A stretch of DNA of 64,000 nucleotides from assembly GCA_002482545.1 (NCBI GenBank), contig DLGF01000025.1, positions 1 through 64,000 on the forward strand. Direction: 5' to 3'. Every line of letters starts with the position of its first letter. The stretch's first letter is position 1. Both the position numbers and the translations under genes were made by a program. A model generated the notes under the pieces. It did no database searches, had not been told where the DNA came from, and saw only the letters and a list, made by a program, of their open reading frames with translations. Shown in pieces: positions 15,487 through 26,200 of this stretch. The DNA is from Sporomusaceae bacterium UBA7701 (GTDB lineage: Bacteria; Bacillota; Negativicutes; Sporomusales; UBA7701).

Positions 15487-17454
15487 TTACCTCCTGCCAG
15501 GATCAAAATAGACCGTAATCTCGGTCGCGGGGTTAACAGCCGTGTTCGGAAGAATACTCTGGCGAACCGCAACCCCCGACCCCTCCGGGATAAGAATTAA
15601 TCCAGCGGCGGCGAGCGCATCGCCGGCTTCCCGAATAGTTTTGCCGATTACATTGGGAACTACTACTTTTCCTTTAGGCGCGACAGGCGGAGCGACGACT
15701 ATATTGGCCGGCGTCTTCGGCGGCGGCAGCGTCACCATTTCACCGGCGTTCTGGGGGCGGATGCTCAAATATCGCATCACCTGGGTCATAATTTCGCCGA
15801 AAACCGGGGCGGCAATCTCACCTCCATAGTAAGCGCCTTTCGGATCGTCGATAACAACCAGCGCGGCAACCTGCGGGTCTTCCACCGGGCCAAATCCGGC
15901 GAACGACGCGATATACCGCCCGGCGGCATAACCGCCGCCGCTTTCATTGAGCCGTTCGGCTGTGCCGGTCTTTCCGGCAAACTTGTAGCCTTTTACCGCG
16001 GCCCGTTTAGCGCCGCCTTCCGATACCACTTTCTCCAGCAACCCCGCCAATTCCTTAGCGGTATCCGGAGCAATCACCTGGCGGACCCGCTGGGTGGGCG
16101 TGGCCATCGCCAGCGAACCGTCCGAGTTATATATCTCCTTGACAATATATGGCTTCAGCAGCACGCCTTCGTTGGCAATCGCCGATATGGCTGTCAGCAA
16201 CTGGAGCGGTGTTACCGCAATGCTCTGCCCGATCGACATCGTCGCCAGATCAGAGTCCCGCATGTCTTTAGGATCGAACAGCAAGCCCGCTTCTTCCCCC
16301 GGAAGACCAATGTCGGTGGCCTTCCCGAAGCCGAAGGCCCGGGTGTAGTCCATCAGCCGGGCGGCGCCCACCCGCATGCCGACTTGCACAAATCCGGTAT
16401 TGATGGATTCCTTGATGATGTCCAGAAAGGTGACCGATCCGTAGCTGTCCCCGCTCCAGTTTTGAATCCGCCTTCCCGATACTTCGATGAAGCCGTTATC
16501 GGTAAACCGCTCGTCCGCTCGCACCAGCTTTTCCTGGAGGGCTGCCGCCGCGACAACGGCTTTGAAGGTTGATCCTGGTTCATAAACAATCGAAATAGCC
16601 CGGTTTTTCCAATTTTCTTCGCTATAGCGGTAAAACTTGTTTGGATCGTAAGTCGGGCGGCTGGCCATGGCCAGTATTTCGCCGGTGCGCGGGTTCATAA
16701 TGATAACGGTGGCAGCCCTGGCCTGCGTCTGCGCCATTACTTTATCCAGGCTTTGTTCGACAATGAATTGGATGGTGCTGTCAATGGTCATATATACGCT
16801 CTTGCCTTGCTTTACCGGATCAAAGGCGAGGCTGGAGCGAAAAATAGGGATACCGCGGCTGTCGGTGTCCATGGCTTGGTTGATCGCCTCTCCCTTGATC
16901 GTCTTGTCGAGCGCCATCTCGATCCCATCCAAGCCGACGTCGTCCGTGCCGACGAATCCCAGCACATGGGCGGCCAGGCTTTCATTGGGGTAATACCGTT
17001 TGCTCTCCTCTATAAACTCCAGACCTTTGATATTATTTTCCTTGATCAAGCTTATGACCTTCTGCGTGGCTTCCGGTTCGAGCGTTCGTTTGAGCCACAC
17101 GAAGCTTCCCCCGGCCATCAGCCGCTCCCGTATCTGCTCGGGCTTCATCTCCAAGATGGGGGCCAGCGCATCGGCCACCATCGTCGGATCCTGATTAAGC
17201 TCCCGCGGATTTACATAGAGGGACTTGCGCAAGCTGCTGATCGCCAGTTCCCGTCCCTGCCGGTCGTAGATGGTGCCCCGCGGCGATTGCAGCACCTTAT
17301 TGTCCTGAAGCTGCGTTTTGGCCCTTTCCGCAAGCCGTTTGCCGTCAACCAACTGAACCCAGGCGATTCGCCCGGCGAGACCGGCAACCGCTGTAATAAA
17401 CAGAAATAAACAGATCGCTATATTTTTTCGCACTACGGGCGTCATTCCAGACAT
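15487..17454 (-). CDS. spoVD: SpoVD-type class B penicillin-binding protein with PASTA domain
   Basis: This protein of about 655 residues has one N-terminal transmembrane helix (about 9-33), a PBP dimerisation domain (about 55-200), a transpeptidase domain (about 240-560; Ser295 in EPGSTFK, SIN near 350, KTGT near 495) and one C-terminal PASTA domain (about 595-650). It cross-links peptidoglycan. The single PASTA domain fits SpoVD, which makes spore cortex, but FtsI-type division PBPs share the layout. ATG at 17454 follows AAGGATTG; a TTG start 9 bases upstream is possible. Confidence 0.87.
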   Translation of the reverse strand: MSGMTPVVRKNIAICLFLFITAVAGLAGRIAWVQLVDGKRLAERAKTQLQDNKVLQSPRGTIYDRQGRELAISSLRKSLYVNPRELNQDPTMVADALAPILEMKPEQIRERLMAGGSFVWLKRTLEPEATQKVISLIKENNIKGLEFIEESKRYYPNESLAAHVLGFVGTDDVGLDGIEMALDKTIKGEAINQAMDTDSRGIPIFRSSLAFDPVKQGKSVYMTIDSTIQFIVEQSLDKVMAQTQARAATVIIMNPRTGEILAMASRPTYDPNKFYRYSEENWKNRAISIVYEPGSTFKAVVAAAALQEKLVRADERFTDNGFIEVSGRRIQNWSGDSYGSVTFLDIIKESINTGFVQVGMRVGAARLMDYTRAFGFGKATDIGLPGEEAGLLFDPKDMRDSDLATMSIGQSIAVTPLQLLTAISAIANEGVLLKPYIVKEIYNSDGSLAMATPTQRVRQVIAPDTAKELAGLLEKVVSEGGAKRAAVKGYKFAGKTGTAERLNESGGGYAAGRYIASFAGFGPVEDPQVAALVVIDDPKGAYYGGEIAAPVFGEIMTQVMRYLSIRPQNAGEMVTLPPPKTPANIVVAPPVAPKGKVVVPNVIGKTIREAGDALAAAGLILIPEGSGVAVRQSILPNTAVNPATEITVYFDPGRR

Positions 17455-17540
17455 TCCAGTCAATCCTTCCGGCGTAGAATATGTTTACATATATTCGCCG
17501 CCAGGCAGTCTTTCCCTGTATAAAACCGGACTCAAAGACA

Positions 17541-17565
17541 AAACCGGGATGTTTGCACATCCCGG
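17541..17565 (-). terminator. Terminator of the TerC-family gene
   Basis: CCGGGATGT (17544-17552) pairs with ACATCCCGG (17557-17565), followed on the minus strand by TTTTGTC. It separates the TerC-family gene from the PBP gene. Confidence 0.85.
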
Positions 17566-17587
17566 CTGGAAGGTCGATCGGCGGATA

Positions 17588-18256
17588 TTACTCGGCAGCC
17601 GTTTCCACCGGCTTGGTCCGGTATTTGTTGTGCCATACTCCCGCCCCGATGACCCCTGCGGTGATTACCAGCGGAAGCAGCCAGTGAGGAAAGCTGGGCG
17701 CCAGAGCAGCCAGTACCTTATCCTGCTGCATCATTTCCCCGGCCGTCCAGGCGATAAGTCCGGCCCCAGCATAGACAATAACCGGGAACCGCTCCATGAT
17801 CCGGATGATCAGTTTGCTGCCGAAAATAATCAGCGGAACGCTGAGGACCAGGCCGAGGGTTAGGAGCAGGTAATCGCCCTTCGCTACAGCGGCAATGGCC
17901 AGTGTATTATCGAGGCTCATGACGATATCGGCGACAATAATCGTTTTTACGGCGGACCAGAGTGATCCGGAGGCCGCCACTTCCGACTGTTCGTCGTTAT
18001 TCAGGACAAGCTTGGCGGCAATCCAAATCAACAGCAAACCGCCGAGAAACTGAAGGTACGGTATATGCAAAAGCACAACTGCCACAACGGTTAATGCCAC
18101 CCGCAGGCCTATCGCTCCAGCACTACCCCACAGGATGGCCATCTGTTGTTGCTTCTGGGGAAGCGAGCGGCTCGCCAGCGCGATGACCACGGCGTTGTCC
18201 CCGCTAAGCACGATGTTCACCATCATGATTCCAAATAGTGCGAATAAGAACTCCAT
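17588..18256 (-). CDS. TerC-family membrane protein (YjbE type)
   Basis: This 222-residue integral membrane protein has about seven hydrophobic segments. Both TerC signatures are present: NIVLSGDNAVVIALA near residue 14 and IVMSLDNTLAIAAVAKGD near 108, each with an acidic residue inside the membrane. TerC/YjbE/YkoY proteins export manganese or metallate exported proteins in Firmicutes. A candidate promoter lies at 18385-18413, giving a leader of about 120 bases. ATG follows AAGGAG. Confidence 0.85.
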   Translation of the reverse strand: MEFLFALFGIMMVNIVLSGDNAVVIALASRSLPQKQQQMAILWGSAGAIGLRVALTVVAVVLLHIPYLQFLGGLLLIWIAAKLVLNNDEQSEVAASGSLWSAVKTIIVADIVMSLDNTLAIAAVAKGDYLLLTLGLVLSVPLIIFGSKLIIRIMERFPVIVYAGAGLIAWTAGEMMQQDKVLAALAPSFPHWLLPLVITAGVIGAGVWHNKYRTKPVETAAE

Positions 18257-18384
18257 TTTATGCTCCTTCTTTCTTTATTGCAGGTTATGCGTCCAAAGCA
18301 TGTTTATTGCGGCCCGTGAGGATCCAGCCACCTCCATTTATTGGTAAGTATTAGGATCAGCTACTAAATTACACCCTGTTTTTT

Positions 18385-18413
18385 ATTGTAGCGCTTTAAA
18401 CCCGATCTGACAA
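18385..18413 (-). promoter_or_regulatory. Candidate sigma-A promoter of the TerC-family gene
   Basis: On the minus strand TTGTCA (18408-18413) and TACAAT (18385-18390) are spaced by 17 bases. The resulting leader runs about 120 bases to the start codon and contains a GGATCC/GGATCC hairpin region but no recognised riboswitch. Confidence 0.6.
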
Positions 18414-18783
18414 GCCTCTTTGCGCCAAAATACTGTATACAATTTCTCTCTGGCGGCTTTCCTGCTGCCAGCCTATTGGCCAAGCCTTTACCGCAGGGCA
18501 AGCGCTTATTGGTCATCCTGTTTTTCGTTATTAGTCGTAATTTGTCTGTTTTTTGTACCTATTTCCCAGGCGCCTTGCTACCCGACTACCGTGGCATCAT
18601 CTTTCATAGGCGTATGATATTTATACTTTTACCCTTATGACTTTTGCAAGGAGTCGTGATTGTCGCCCTTACCCCGGCAAGGGAGCACTGGGACAGTATC
18701 AAATCCTGCCTTGCCTCGCTCGCTATTAGCCTGTCAAGCATTTCCCCGTTCCACTTTGCCTTCCGTCACAACCTCGCCTCCTA
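18414..18783. other. Non-coding stretch between the tail cluster and the TerC gene
   Basis: About 370 bases without a convincing gene on either strand. Short frames lack ribosome-binding sites and have biased composition. No att-like repeat matching the other end of the tail cluster is visible by eye. Confidence 0.5.
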
Positions 18784-18814
18784 AAATTAAAATAGAGCCC
18801 CCCAAGGGGGCTCT
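18784..18814 (-). terminator. Terminator of the tail operon
   Basis: AGAGCCCCC (18794-18802) pairs with GGGGGCTCT (18806-18814), followed on the minus strand by TATTTTAATTTT. It ends the leftward tail cluster 4 bases after the stop of its last gene. Confidence 0.9.
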
Positions 18815-18817
18815 TTA

Positions 18818-20863
18818 CTACATAATAACAGCATATTTTTTTACACCGTAACCCTGCCCGACAAAGTCGAAATCAACGGACGTGACTCCGCCTATATCAT
18901 CCTGCACTTCAAGCGTAACCGTGTTCTGGCGTCCAATCACCACATCGCGCTGATCGACCTTGAAATATACATTGACAGGAGGTTCCGCAAATTCAGTCCA
19001 GTCTACTTTGACGACCCCATTGACCCAAATGCGGTAGCGGACCCGGTCCTCGCTGTCCTCATCGGTAATAACCGCGGTGAAGTCGAGCTTGTCCAGCACC
19101 CCCGAAACGGACGGCCTGGCATCCACTTTGGTCAAATACGTCGTGTAAGGCGTTCCGTAAGTAAGGCTGTCGTGGGTCTGCACCGCTATGGCGTTGGTGC
19201 CGACAATCAGCCTGTCGTTGGGGATGATGACCGATATGTCATACTCGCTGTTCGTTGAGTCCGAGTTGTAATCCTGCAGCACCTCGCCATTGACCAGAAC
19301 GCGATACTGGGCGGGATCTCCGTCCGGATCTTTGATATGCGCCGTGAGAACCGGGCTTTCGGCGTGGAGGGAAGACGGAGTGATCGCCATCTCGGTTATG
19401 GCAGGCGCCAAGTTGGGGGGCAATAGCACCTGGATATTCGATACGTACGACCGGTAGTATCCGTATGTGACCAGGCTAAATTGATATTGCCCTATGAAAT
19501 AGGAATAACTTGCTTCGACAGATAGCTGATTGGTGACTTCCCCGACATCCAAGCCGGAATAGATGGTTGCGGCAGAACCAATGTCAAGAGCGCTAGTTGT
19601 CGGGATGATGTCGTGGTTTACTCCCGCTTTGTCAGTATAGAATACTCTCGCAGACCCATACCCGTTGTTTACAAGGTCGATTTGCGTAACGACAAAATGC
19701 GCCGGAATAGAAAAGGTTTTATTTACTTTCACGCCATTGGTCCCGACGCTTCCACTTGCCGAATATCCGAGGTCTGAGTTTTCCTCAACAACAGTTGAAC
19801 TGAAATAAATCATGAAGTCCAATTGGGTCGGAGAAAATATAGCGGCCCACTGCAGCCTGGTTGTGCCGGCCAGAACGGTTTCCGTCATTCCGGCTGTAGC
19901 GATTTGAGAAGGATCTGTCGCAACGAAACCGCTGCCATCCCAGGCATACCAGGTATTGCGCCTGTCGAAGCTGACTAAATACCTGCAGCCCGCTCCAGCA
20001 ATATTAACGCCGAGAAGTCCCTTGTTCCGTGATGTCCGCACCGCGGTTTTATCCGTGGTCGTGATCACTCCGCCCTTTCCCGGATCCGTGACAACGAATG
20101 TGGCGTCCCTTGCTCCGCCGAACGGAAGATACCGTCGCGAAACGTCGCCGGATATATCCCATCCGCCAGAATAGAGACGGATCTTTTGCTCAGATACCTG
20201 TCTGTCAATCGTTTCGCTGGAAATTATGAAATTGAGGAACTTTTTTATTCCAACGTCCGGCTTGATGGACAGAATGCAATTATTGTTCCCTAACGTTAGT
20301 TGGGACAGGTCGATATCAAACGCGATGTTGGTGATATCGGCCGATGTTGCTTGAAACGGAATCACCTCGACACCGTTAACCGTGAGGGAATATTTGCCGA
20401 CAATAGGTTGGGTGCTATGAGCTTCGAGGGTTATGGCCGAATCAGCATAGGTAAAGGTCGGCGTCAGCATGAGGCCAATTTGACCGGAAGCGTTGGAGTC
20501 AACGAAAAGCGGGTGCAGGAATCGGCCGGCAACAACCCTCACCTTTCGGGCGCCAATGCGCATTTCCCTCGATACATATAAGCCGTTCTTGACCGATTTT
20601 CGGGCACCGATGACAAGCCGCCCGGCGTATATGCCTTTTAGCTTCCTGACGATTCTGGCGCCTTTTTGCATGCCAGTCAAGCGGAAACCCTGCCGCGTCT
20701 TGGTAGTTTTCAGGGCGTATATCCAGTCGATCATTCTGCCGCTTAACGGAGCCTGCGAACGTGGGCCGAACCGTGGATTGCTGATAAAACCGCGATTCGA
20801 CGGATTGCTGTTTTTTACCCCTACCGTATAAGGATTTATCGGCTTTCCGCTGTAGATCGTCAT
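18818..20863 (-). CDS. Large tail fibre-like protein with Ig-like repeats
   Basis: This 681-residue protein is the last gene of the tail operon. The first 110 residues are basic (many KTTKTRQGF-like stretches) and may be an anchor. A beta-rich middle (about 230-330) follows. The C-terminal part has at least two similar Ig/cadherin-like repeats of about 90 residues (AHIKDPDGDPAQYRVLVNG and AVITDEDSEDRVRYRIWVNG start them). Such repeats are common in phage fibres and adhesins and bind surfaces. It starts 1 base from the upstream gene stop, so translation is coupled. Role as distal fibre is inferred. Confidence 0.65.
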   Translation of the reverse strand: MTIYSGKPINPYTVGVKNSNPSNRGFISNPRFGPRSQAPLSGRMIDWIYALKTTKTRQGFRLTGMQKGARIVRKLKGIYAGRLVIGARKSVKNGLYVSREMRIGARKVRVVAGRFLHPLFVDSNASGQIGLMLTPTFTYADSAITLEAHSTQPIVGKYSLTVNGVEVIPFQATSADITNIAFDIDLSQLTLGNNNCILSIKPDVGIKKFLNFIISSETIDRQVSEQKIRLYSGGWDISGDVSRRYLPFGGARDATFVVTDPGKGGVITTTDKTAVRTSRNKGLLGVNIAGAGCRYLVSFDRRNTWYAWDGSGFVATDPSQIATAGMTETVLAGTTRLQWAAIFSPTQLDFMIYFSSTVVEENSDLGYSASGSVGTNGVKVNKTFSIPAHFVVTQIDLVNNGYGSARVFYTDKAGVNHDIIPTTSALDIGSAATIYSGLDVGEVTNQLSVEASYSYFIGQYQFSLVTYGYYRSYVSNIQVLLPPNLAPAITEMAITPSSLHAESPVLTAHIKDPDGDPAQYRVLVNGEVLQDYNSDSTNSEYDISVIIPNDRLIVGTNAIAVQTHDSLTYGTPYTTYLTKVDARPSVSGVLDKLDFTAVITDEDSEDRVRYRIWVNGVVKVDWTEFAEPPVNVYFKVDQRDVVIGRQNTVTLEVQDDIGGVTSVDFDFVGQGYGVKKYAVIM

Positions 20864-20864
20864 G

Positions 20865-21731
20865 TTATCCCACCCTTATGCAGAACGGATAACCGATATT
20901 GTTCCAGGAATTGTAAGCCCAGCAAACTCTGAATTGCTCCGCGCCGACATTAATGATATCACCGTCAATATTTGGGATATTGGCAGGAGGAACATATAGT
21001 CCGTCCAAAAAGCCAAAATCCGTTGTGCCGTCGGTCACCGACATCGGTATCAGTGGGATCGGTCTTCCGGGGGCATATGGAATGTTATTGTTGGTCCAGT
21101 ACTGATATGCCTTATAGGTAAAGGTGAGCGCCATTGACCCGGTTGTTGGCGTAAAGAAATAAGTTACTGGTGTCAAATAACTGTAGATTGCCGGATTCAT
21201 CACCCATAAAAAATTTCCCGCATTAACCTTGCTTTCGGCATTCGGCCTTGTCCGGCGCTCGGGAATACCGACATACATCAGAAAGCTGCTGCATATCCTT
21301 CCATTGGCTGACGAGCCCTGGGCCAGGGGAAAAGTGTTCACGAACACAACTCTATCCTTGTTGACACTATAATAAAACGTGAACTCCCTGTCTGCCGCGC
21401 TACTAACGGCAGAAAATGCCGGCTGATATATGCCGCTAGATTGTTTATAGACAAAGGTTCCGGCGGCGCCGGCAACGCCGGGAGTGTACCCAAGGCAGGG
21501 GAACAGGTTTATCCCATATTGGTTGATTCCTCCTCCGCCAGTTGCAAAAAAATCGGCGTTCAAATTGATATAATAGTCGCAATCGCCGGCTTCGCCACTA
21601 GAACGAAACACATAGCCGTCAGTGGAAATGTTGCTGCTGATCTGCTCCCACCCGGCAGCGACGAGCTTGGAATACAGCCACGAGGCCAGATTCGCTCTCG
21701 TGACAGTTTCCTTTTGAAACAAGATGCTCAT
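20865..21731 (-). CDS. Tail-associated adhesin-like protein, paralogue E
   Basis: This 288-residue beta-rich protein belongs to a family with five members in this operon. It shares with its neighbour the blocks AAGWEQISSN, RSSGEAGD, GYTPGVAGAAGTF, YYSVNKDRVVFV and FLMYVGIP. It lies between the other close paralogue (11 bases away) and the large fibre gene. Related phage virion proteins are thought to be receptor-binding or baseplate decorations. No enzyme motif is visible. Two cysteines near the C-terminus are unusual for the family. Confidence 0.6.
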   Translation of the reverse strand: MSILFQKETVTRANLASWLYSKLVAAGWEQISSNISTDGYVFRSSGEAGDCDYYINLNADFFATGGGGINQYGINLFPCLGYTPGVAGAAGTFVYKQSSGIYQPAFSAVSSAADREFTFYYSVNKDRVVFVNTFPLAQGSSANGRICSSFLMYVGIPERRTRPNAESKVNAGNFLWVMNPAIYSYLTPVTYFFTPTTGSMALTFTYKAYQYWTNNNIPYAPGRPIPLIPMSVTDGTTDFGFLDGLYVPPANIPNIDGDIINVGAEQFRVCWAYNSWNNIGYPFCIRVG

Positions 21732-21742
21732 ACAGGCACCTC

Positions 21743-22612
21743 CTATACGATTCGAATGACCAGCGCCGGCGTCGGAAAGGAGGTATTGGCCTGTGTTTTG
21801 CAGACAAGCACATAATAGGTTTGGATATCAACGACAATGTTGTCTCCGGTAAGGACATTGCCGTTATTAAGCATGCAGCCGACCCCGTCCAGCTTGCCCC
21901 TTACGCCCTCCGTCGAATTGCCGTAATAGATGTCGGAGACCACATACTTATTGGCGTTATTGGGATTCTGGGTCGGCAGGAGGCTCTGGGTCGCCATTAC
22001 ATATGGAGCCGTTACGCTGCCCGAGCCGTCGGACGTATTGTCGATTTGAACCGAGGTTGCCGCAGGAGCGTTGGCCGTGACGCCAACCAGCAGCCCTGCG
22101 GAGTTGGATTCCGCCACATAAGAACTGTCCGGCTGGCCGATATAGATGAGCATCGGCCCGTATCCGGTAGCAGGAGGATATTCTATCGCCATAATAAACT
22201 TGCCGGCGTCGGCGTACCATTTGACGTTGCACACGGTGTCCATGGCCAGTTGAGTGTTTACCGCAGCCGGAATGAGGTAGAGGTCGGTCCAGGCCAGAGA
22301 CGACCGTCCGAACGTGCCGGCCGCTCCGGAAGCGCCCGGAGTGTACGAATCCACCAAACGGTAGGACATTTGGCTGAAATTGCTGGTTGTAACGTTGTTC
22401 GCCACGGTGCCGGCCGCCGGCAGCGGCCGCAATTGGATGACAAGATTTTTGTCTTCATTCACGCCGGTGGATCTCAGGACAACAAAATCCGTGGTGGGGT
22501 TCGAGGAGATGTCCTGCCATCCCGCAGCCTTCATCTTGTCGATCATAAATTGATAGAGGCCGCCCTTTTGAACGCTCGCGGACTGAAAAATATAATCGGT
22601 AGGGGTTGCCAT
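21743..22612 (-). CDS. Tail-associated adhesin-like protein, paralogue D
   Basis: This 289-residue beta-rich protein is a clear paralogue of the next gene: AAGWQDISSN, RSTGVNED, SYTPGASGAAGTF, VKWYADAGKFIMAIEY, MLIYIGQPDSSYV and GKLDGVG occur in the same order. More distant similarity to the three genes at 30498-32801 and 29409-30494 is seen in the WY.A...R/F..V and Y(I/L)G blocks. It lies downstream of the coiled-coil gene. Probable role is receptor binding at the tail tip, by inference. ATG follows GGGAGGTATCTCACC. Confidence 0.6.
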   Translation of the reverse strand: MATPTDYIFQSASVQKGGLYQFMIDKMKAAGWQDISSNPTTDFVVLRSTGVNEDKNLVIQLRPLPAAGTVANNVTTSNFSQMSYRLVDSYTPGASGAAGTFGRSSLAWTDLYLIPAAVNTQLAMDTVCNVKWYADAGKFIMAIEYPPATGYGPMLIYIGQPDSSYVAESNSAGLLVGVTANAPAATSVQIDNTSDGSGSVTAPYVMATQSLLPTQNPNNANKYVVSDIYYGNSTEGVRGKLDGVGCMLNNGNVLTGDNIVVDIQTYYVLVCKTQANTSFPTPALVIRIV

Positions 22613-22632
22613 GGTGAGATACCTCCCTGTTT

Positions 22633-23262
22633 TTAGTTATTCTGGATAAACACCTCGACCGTAACGTCGCTGTCATCGTTGGCGGTTATGAAGCGAAGCA
22701 CATCGCCGGCCGCCAGAGCGTCGGCGATAGCATACTCCCTATATACGCCGCCGGGCGGCAGATTGAAGGTTCGCCCGCCGAGCTTTTGCCAGTTTCCCAA
22801 GGCGGTTTCATAATCGGCCTTGGCCTGCCGCTCGACCTGAAAGTTAATATCGGCCGGCCGCGCCGCCGCGCAGTTGATCTGGATTTGCTGCGCCTCGCCG
22901 GCCCAGGGATAGCGTATTTCCACGCCGCTGCCCCGAAACGTGACGACTCGTTGATCCTTCCGGGCCGCCAGCGCGGCCTGAAGATCCTCAATATCGACTT
23001 GCAGTTCCTGGTCCCGGAGCTGAAAGGCGGCGTTTTTGGCATCCTGGGCGGTCAAAGCGGCGTCGATCGCCGCCACGGACGATTCCATGACGCCGACTTC
23101 GCCGGCCAGCGATTCAAGCTCACCCGTCAGCTCCGTGTCTTTCGTCTGCAGCGCGGCAATCGCCTCATCCAGAGTGTCCATGTTGTTATTAAACTCTTTG
23201 CTTCTCACCAAGTCTGTGGCTTCCAGCTTGTCCAGGCCGATATGGACGGTTTTCGTTGACAT
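22633..23262 (-). CDS. Coiled-coil tail fibre-neck protein
   Basis: This 209-residue protein has a strong N-terminal coiled coil (about residues 15-110: heptads with LDEAIAAL, LTGELESLAGEV, LRDQELQVDIEDLQ). A short beta region follows, similar to fibre-attachment domains, with GWQKLGG-like and FNLPPGGVYREYA segments. Trimeric coiled coils of this kind link tail tips to fibres. It lies directly after the tip protein gene, where phages encode fibre necks. ATG follows AAAGGAGGGATTGG. Confidence 0.65.
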   Translation of the reverse strand: MSTKTVHIGLDKLEATDLVRSKEFNNNMDTLDEAIAALQTKDTELTGELESLAGEVGVMESSVAAIDAALTAQDAKNAAFQLRDQELQVDIEDLQAALAARKDQRVVTFRGSGVEIRYPWAGEAQQIQINCAAARPADINFQVERQAKADYETALGNWQKLGGRTFNLPPGGVYREYAIADALAAGDVLRFITANDDSDVTVEVFIQNN

Positions 23263-23277
23263 CCAATCCCTCCTTTC

Positions 23278-26200
23278 TTACACGGCCGGAACCGCAATCC
23301 GGGTGAAGGCCGTTCCGTCGAACCGGTAGGCGCACAATCTCCCCGGCTCCTCAGGCGCATAGTAGGACACCACCACATAACCATTGGCTAAAGGCACGGT
23401 ATTATAGGTATCCCGGCCGGTCACGGCCAGGACCGTGCCGCCCGGCACCACCCATTTGCCGTCCTGGCAGAAGAGAGCCCCCGGCTGCTCGGTCTCATAG
23501 ACCGCTCCCAGGACAACCAGCGGCATGTTGACGACGGGAATCAGCCGGTTGTCCGCTTCGTCCTCGAAGGTTACGAGCATACCGCCGTCCCGATACCGGT
23601 CCCGCAGGATGGGGAGGGCTTCGGCCTCCGTCTGGCAGCCGGCCAGGATATAGGGCGGCTTCCAGGTAAATGTGCGCGTGTGCCGTTGATACGACTCCAG
23701 GCCATTCAAGATTGCGAAGATTTCGACCCGGGTTTCCACATCAAAAGCTGGTTTGTCCAGGCACCGCTGCGCCCAGGAATAATCAAACCCGGTGGCGGTG
23801 TTGTCGAATACCTCCCGGTGGATTCGCTCGCCGCCGGCGTAGACCTCGACAGCGGTTTGCAGCCTGTCCTCCGGGCTGACCGCCAGACCGGTGAAATAGT
23901 CCGCGGTATCATCCTGGGCGACGCAGCCGAAGGAAAAGCGCTTGTTGCGCAGCACCCAGGCGAGGGACAAGTCGCCTGCTGCCTGCCCGATACGCGGCGC
24001 GTCGCTATGAAGATGCGCGGCCATCCGGATGCGCCCGGGCGGCGCCGGCCGCGCCGCCCGGCGTACCGTGGCCAGAGCCGTGACTTTGGCATTATCGAAG
24101 GCTTCCGTTTTGTCCACCGTAGCGGTGGTGATGTTGTAGGCCTCCGCCACGGTCGTTCCGGCCGGGCACACGGCGCCGCCGGTGGTGACATTGGCGTAAT
24201 ACCCCGCGTCGAGGAAGTACACCACATCCCCCTGCCGGTGGCCGGCTGGAACAGTGTCGTAAGTGGCCCGAATGACGTTCTGCACCCGCCAGTGGCCATT
24301 CGGCAGTTGGACCAGATTGCCCCAGCCCATGATCTCGTTGCCCGCCATCAGCAGCCTGGAGCCGCTTCTTGCGGCGCCGAAGCCCGGCGTCCCGGCGGCG
24401 TAGGACCGGCCGGCCAGGTCGTAAATTCCGCCCATATCCAGGATTTCAAACCCGGTCACATCTTCCACCGCGCCGTCCTCCGGATAATCCGCGACCAGTT
24501 GGGCGACGGGCGTCCAGCGGATCATGCTGCTGGTCGTTTCCCAGGTGGAATCCCGCTTGCGCCAGACCGTCCACTTTTGGGTCTTGCTGTCCGGGACGGC
24601 GGCCAGCGCAAACACAAAGCTGTCGTTGGTCTGCATAAGTTCCCAGGGCGCCTCGAAGTACTGAAACACCTGCACCCCCGTGGGATAATTGATCGGCCGG
24701 ACCCACTCGGTGGAGTCGGAAGAACCATACTTGGCCTTGCCCAGCCCGAACACATCTTCGACGCATTCCACGGTGACTTCGCCGGTGACGAAATCGCCGA
24801 GGTCCACGTCGGTCACCCGCAGGATTAAATCCTTGATGCCGTAGGGCGGCCAGTTCAGCTTGATTACGTCGCCGTTCCGGAGGAAGGATGCCTTGCGATT
24901 GCAGATCAGGGTGGCCGCCGCCAGAGGAAAGGCCCGCTGCCGCAGCTCCCGCTGTGCGGCCCACAGGGCATTGCCGGACGAGGTGAAGTAACGGAAATCG
25001 CAGTCGGCCGAATTCATGTTGCCGTCGTTGATCTCAATATTGGCCGGGTCGTTGGCGGTCACCGTGCTGGTGTCGTACTGGGCGGCCCGGTCGGTGTAGA
25101 CCGCCGAGACCTGCCCGGAGGTGTTCGTCCAGACCGTCCGGGTGTAGGAGACGCTTTTGCAGATGGTTTCGTCGAATATGGGCAGGTTCGTGGCGTCGTA
25201 GTCATCCCGGATGAGCTTGAAGGTCAGCTTGCCGGTCTCCGGATCGGTGTAGCGGACCATGTCCAGATGATTGCAGATATCGTCGATCAGGTCCCGGACC
25301 TCCGTCTTGCTGGTGATGGGCACGGTTATGCCCAGGCCCTCCTGCCTCAGCCGTGTGCCCACGGCCAAGAGCGATTCGGCATTCACGAGCGTCGGGTCGC
25401 GGTTCAGCCCCCAGTCCGAATTGACGTGCATCTCGTAAAGGACCTCGGCCGGATTGGCGTCCTCGCCGATGGCGCCGAGCCCCAGCCGGTTGGGAATCCA
25501 CTGCAGGTCCAGCCAGGTCACCGGAATGGTGGCCTGTTTGCCGATATAGGCGGTGGGCACCACCAGGCTGATAAAGGGCCGGTAGGCCGGTGTCAGTCCG
25601 CGCAGTTCCTCCTGGACAGTCTCGGCCGTCATCTGATTCTCCATCCAGGAATCGGCCGGCTGATCCGGGCCGCCCAGATAAAACCGCAGGTCGCCGACAA
25701 AGCCGCCGCCCTCGTCAGGCCCGCCGAACAGTTCCTCGTTGTCGACGCGGAGGACGAAGGGCCCGTCCGGATGATCCTCCCGGCGGACATTGCCCTCCCA
25801 GACCTTCTTCGCGCCGAGATAGACCGCCCGGAGGCGGATATCCTGCCCGGATACGCAGGCCAGGAGCTGGTAGCCGAGGAAGTACTTGAAGCCTTTTTGG
25901 ACGGTGGTTTTGAGGTTGCGGCCATTAATCAGCCACGCCAGCAGCCACTGGGCCAGGGCCATGAGATATTTGGGCCCCTCCTTTTCTTTCACTGGTATAG
26001 GATTGGGCGTATTAGGTCCCGTAGTACCATCCGGAGCCTTATGGGTATGTGTGGCGGAAGACTGCCCGGTAACCGGCTTCAGCGTCCATTCCAGCAGCAT
26101 CGTCAGGATCACCGGCCACGCCGAGAACTTGGCGTGGGAGGCGTAGGTCTCGGTATAGATGTCCGCCCGGAAATCGCCGTAGTAAATGATCAGGGGGCCT

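Noticed and set aside
18257..18380. yybP-ykoY manganese riboswitch in the TerC leader.
   Set aside because: TerC-family genes often carry it, but the leader lacks the conserved loop sequences; only a simple GGATCC hairpin is seen.
18414..18783. Short plus-strand frames (for example near 18420 and 18660).
   Set aside because: No ribosome-binding sites, odd composition, no protein-like pattern.
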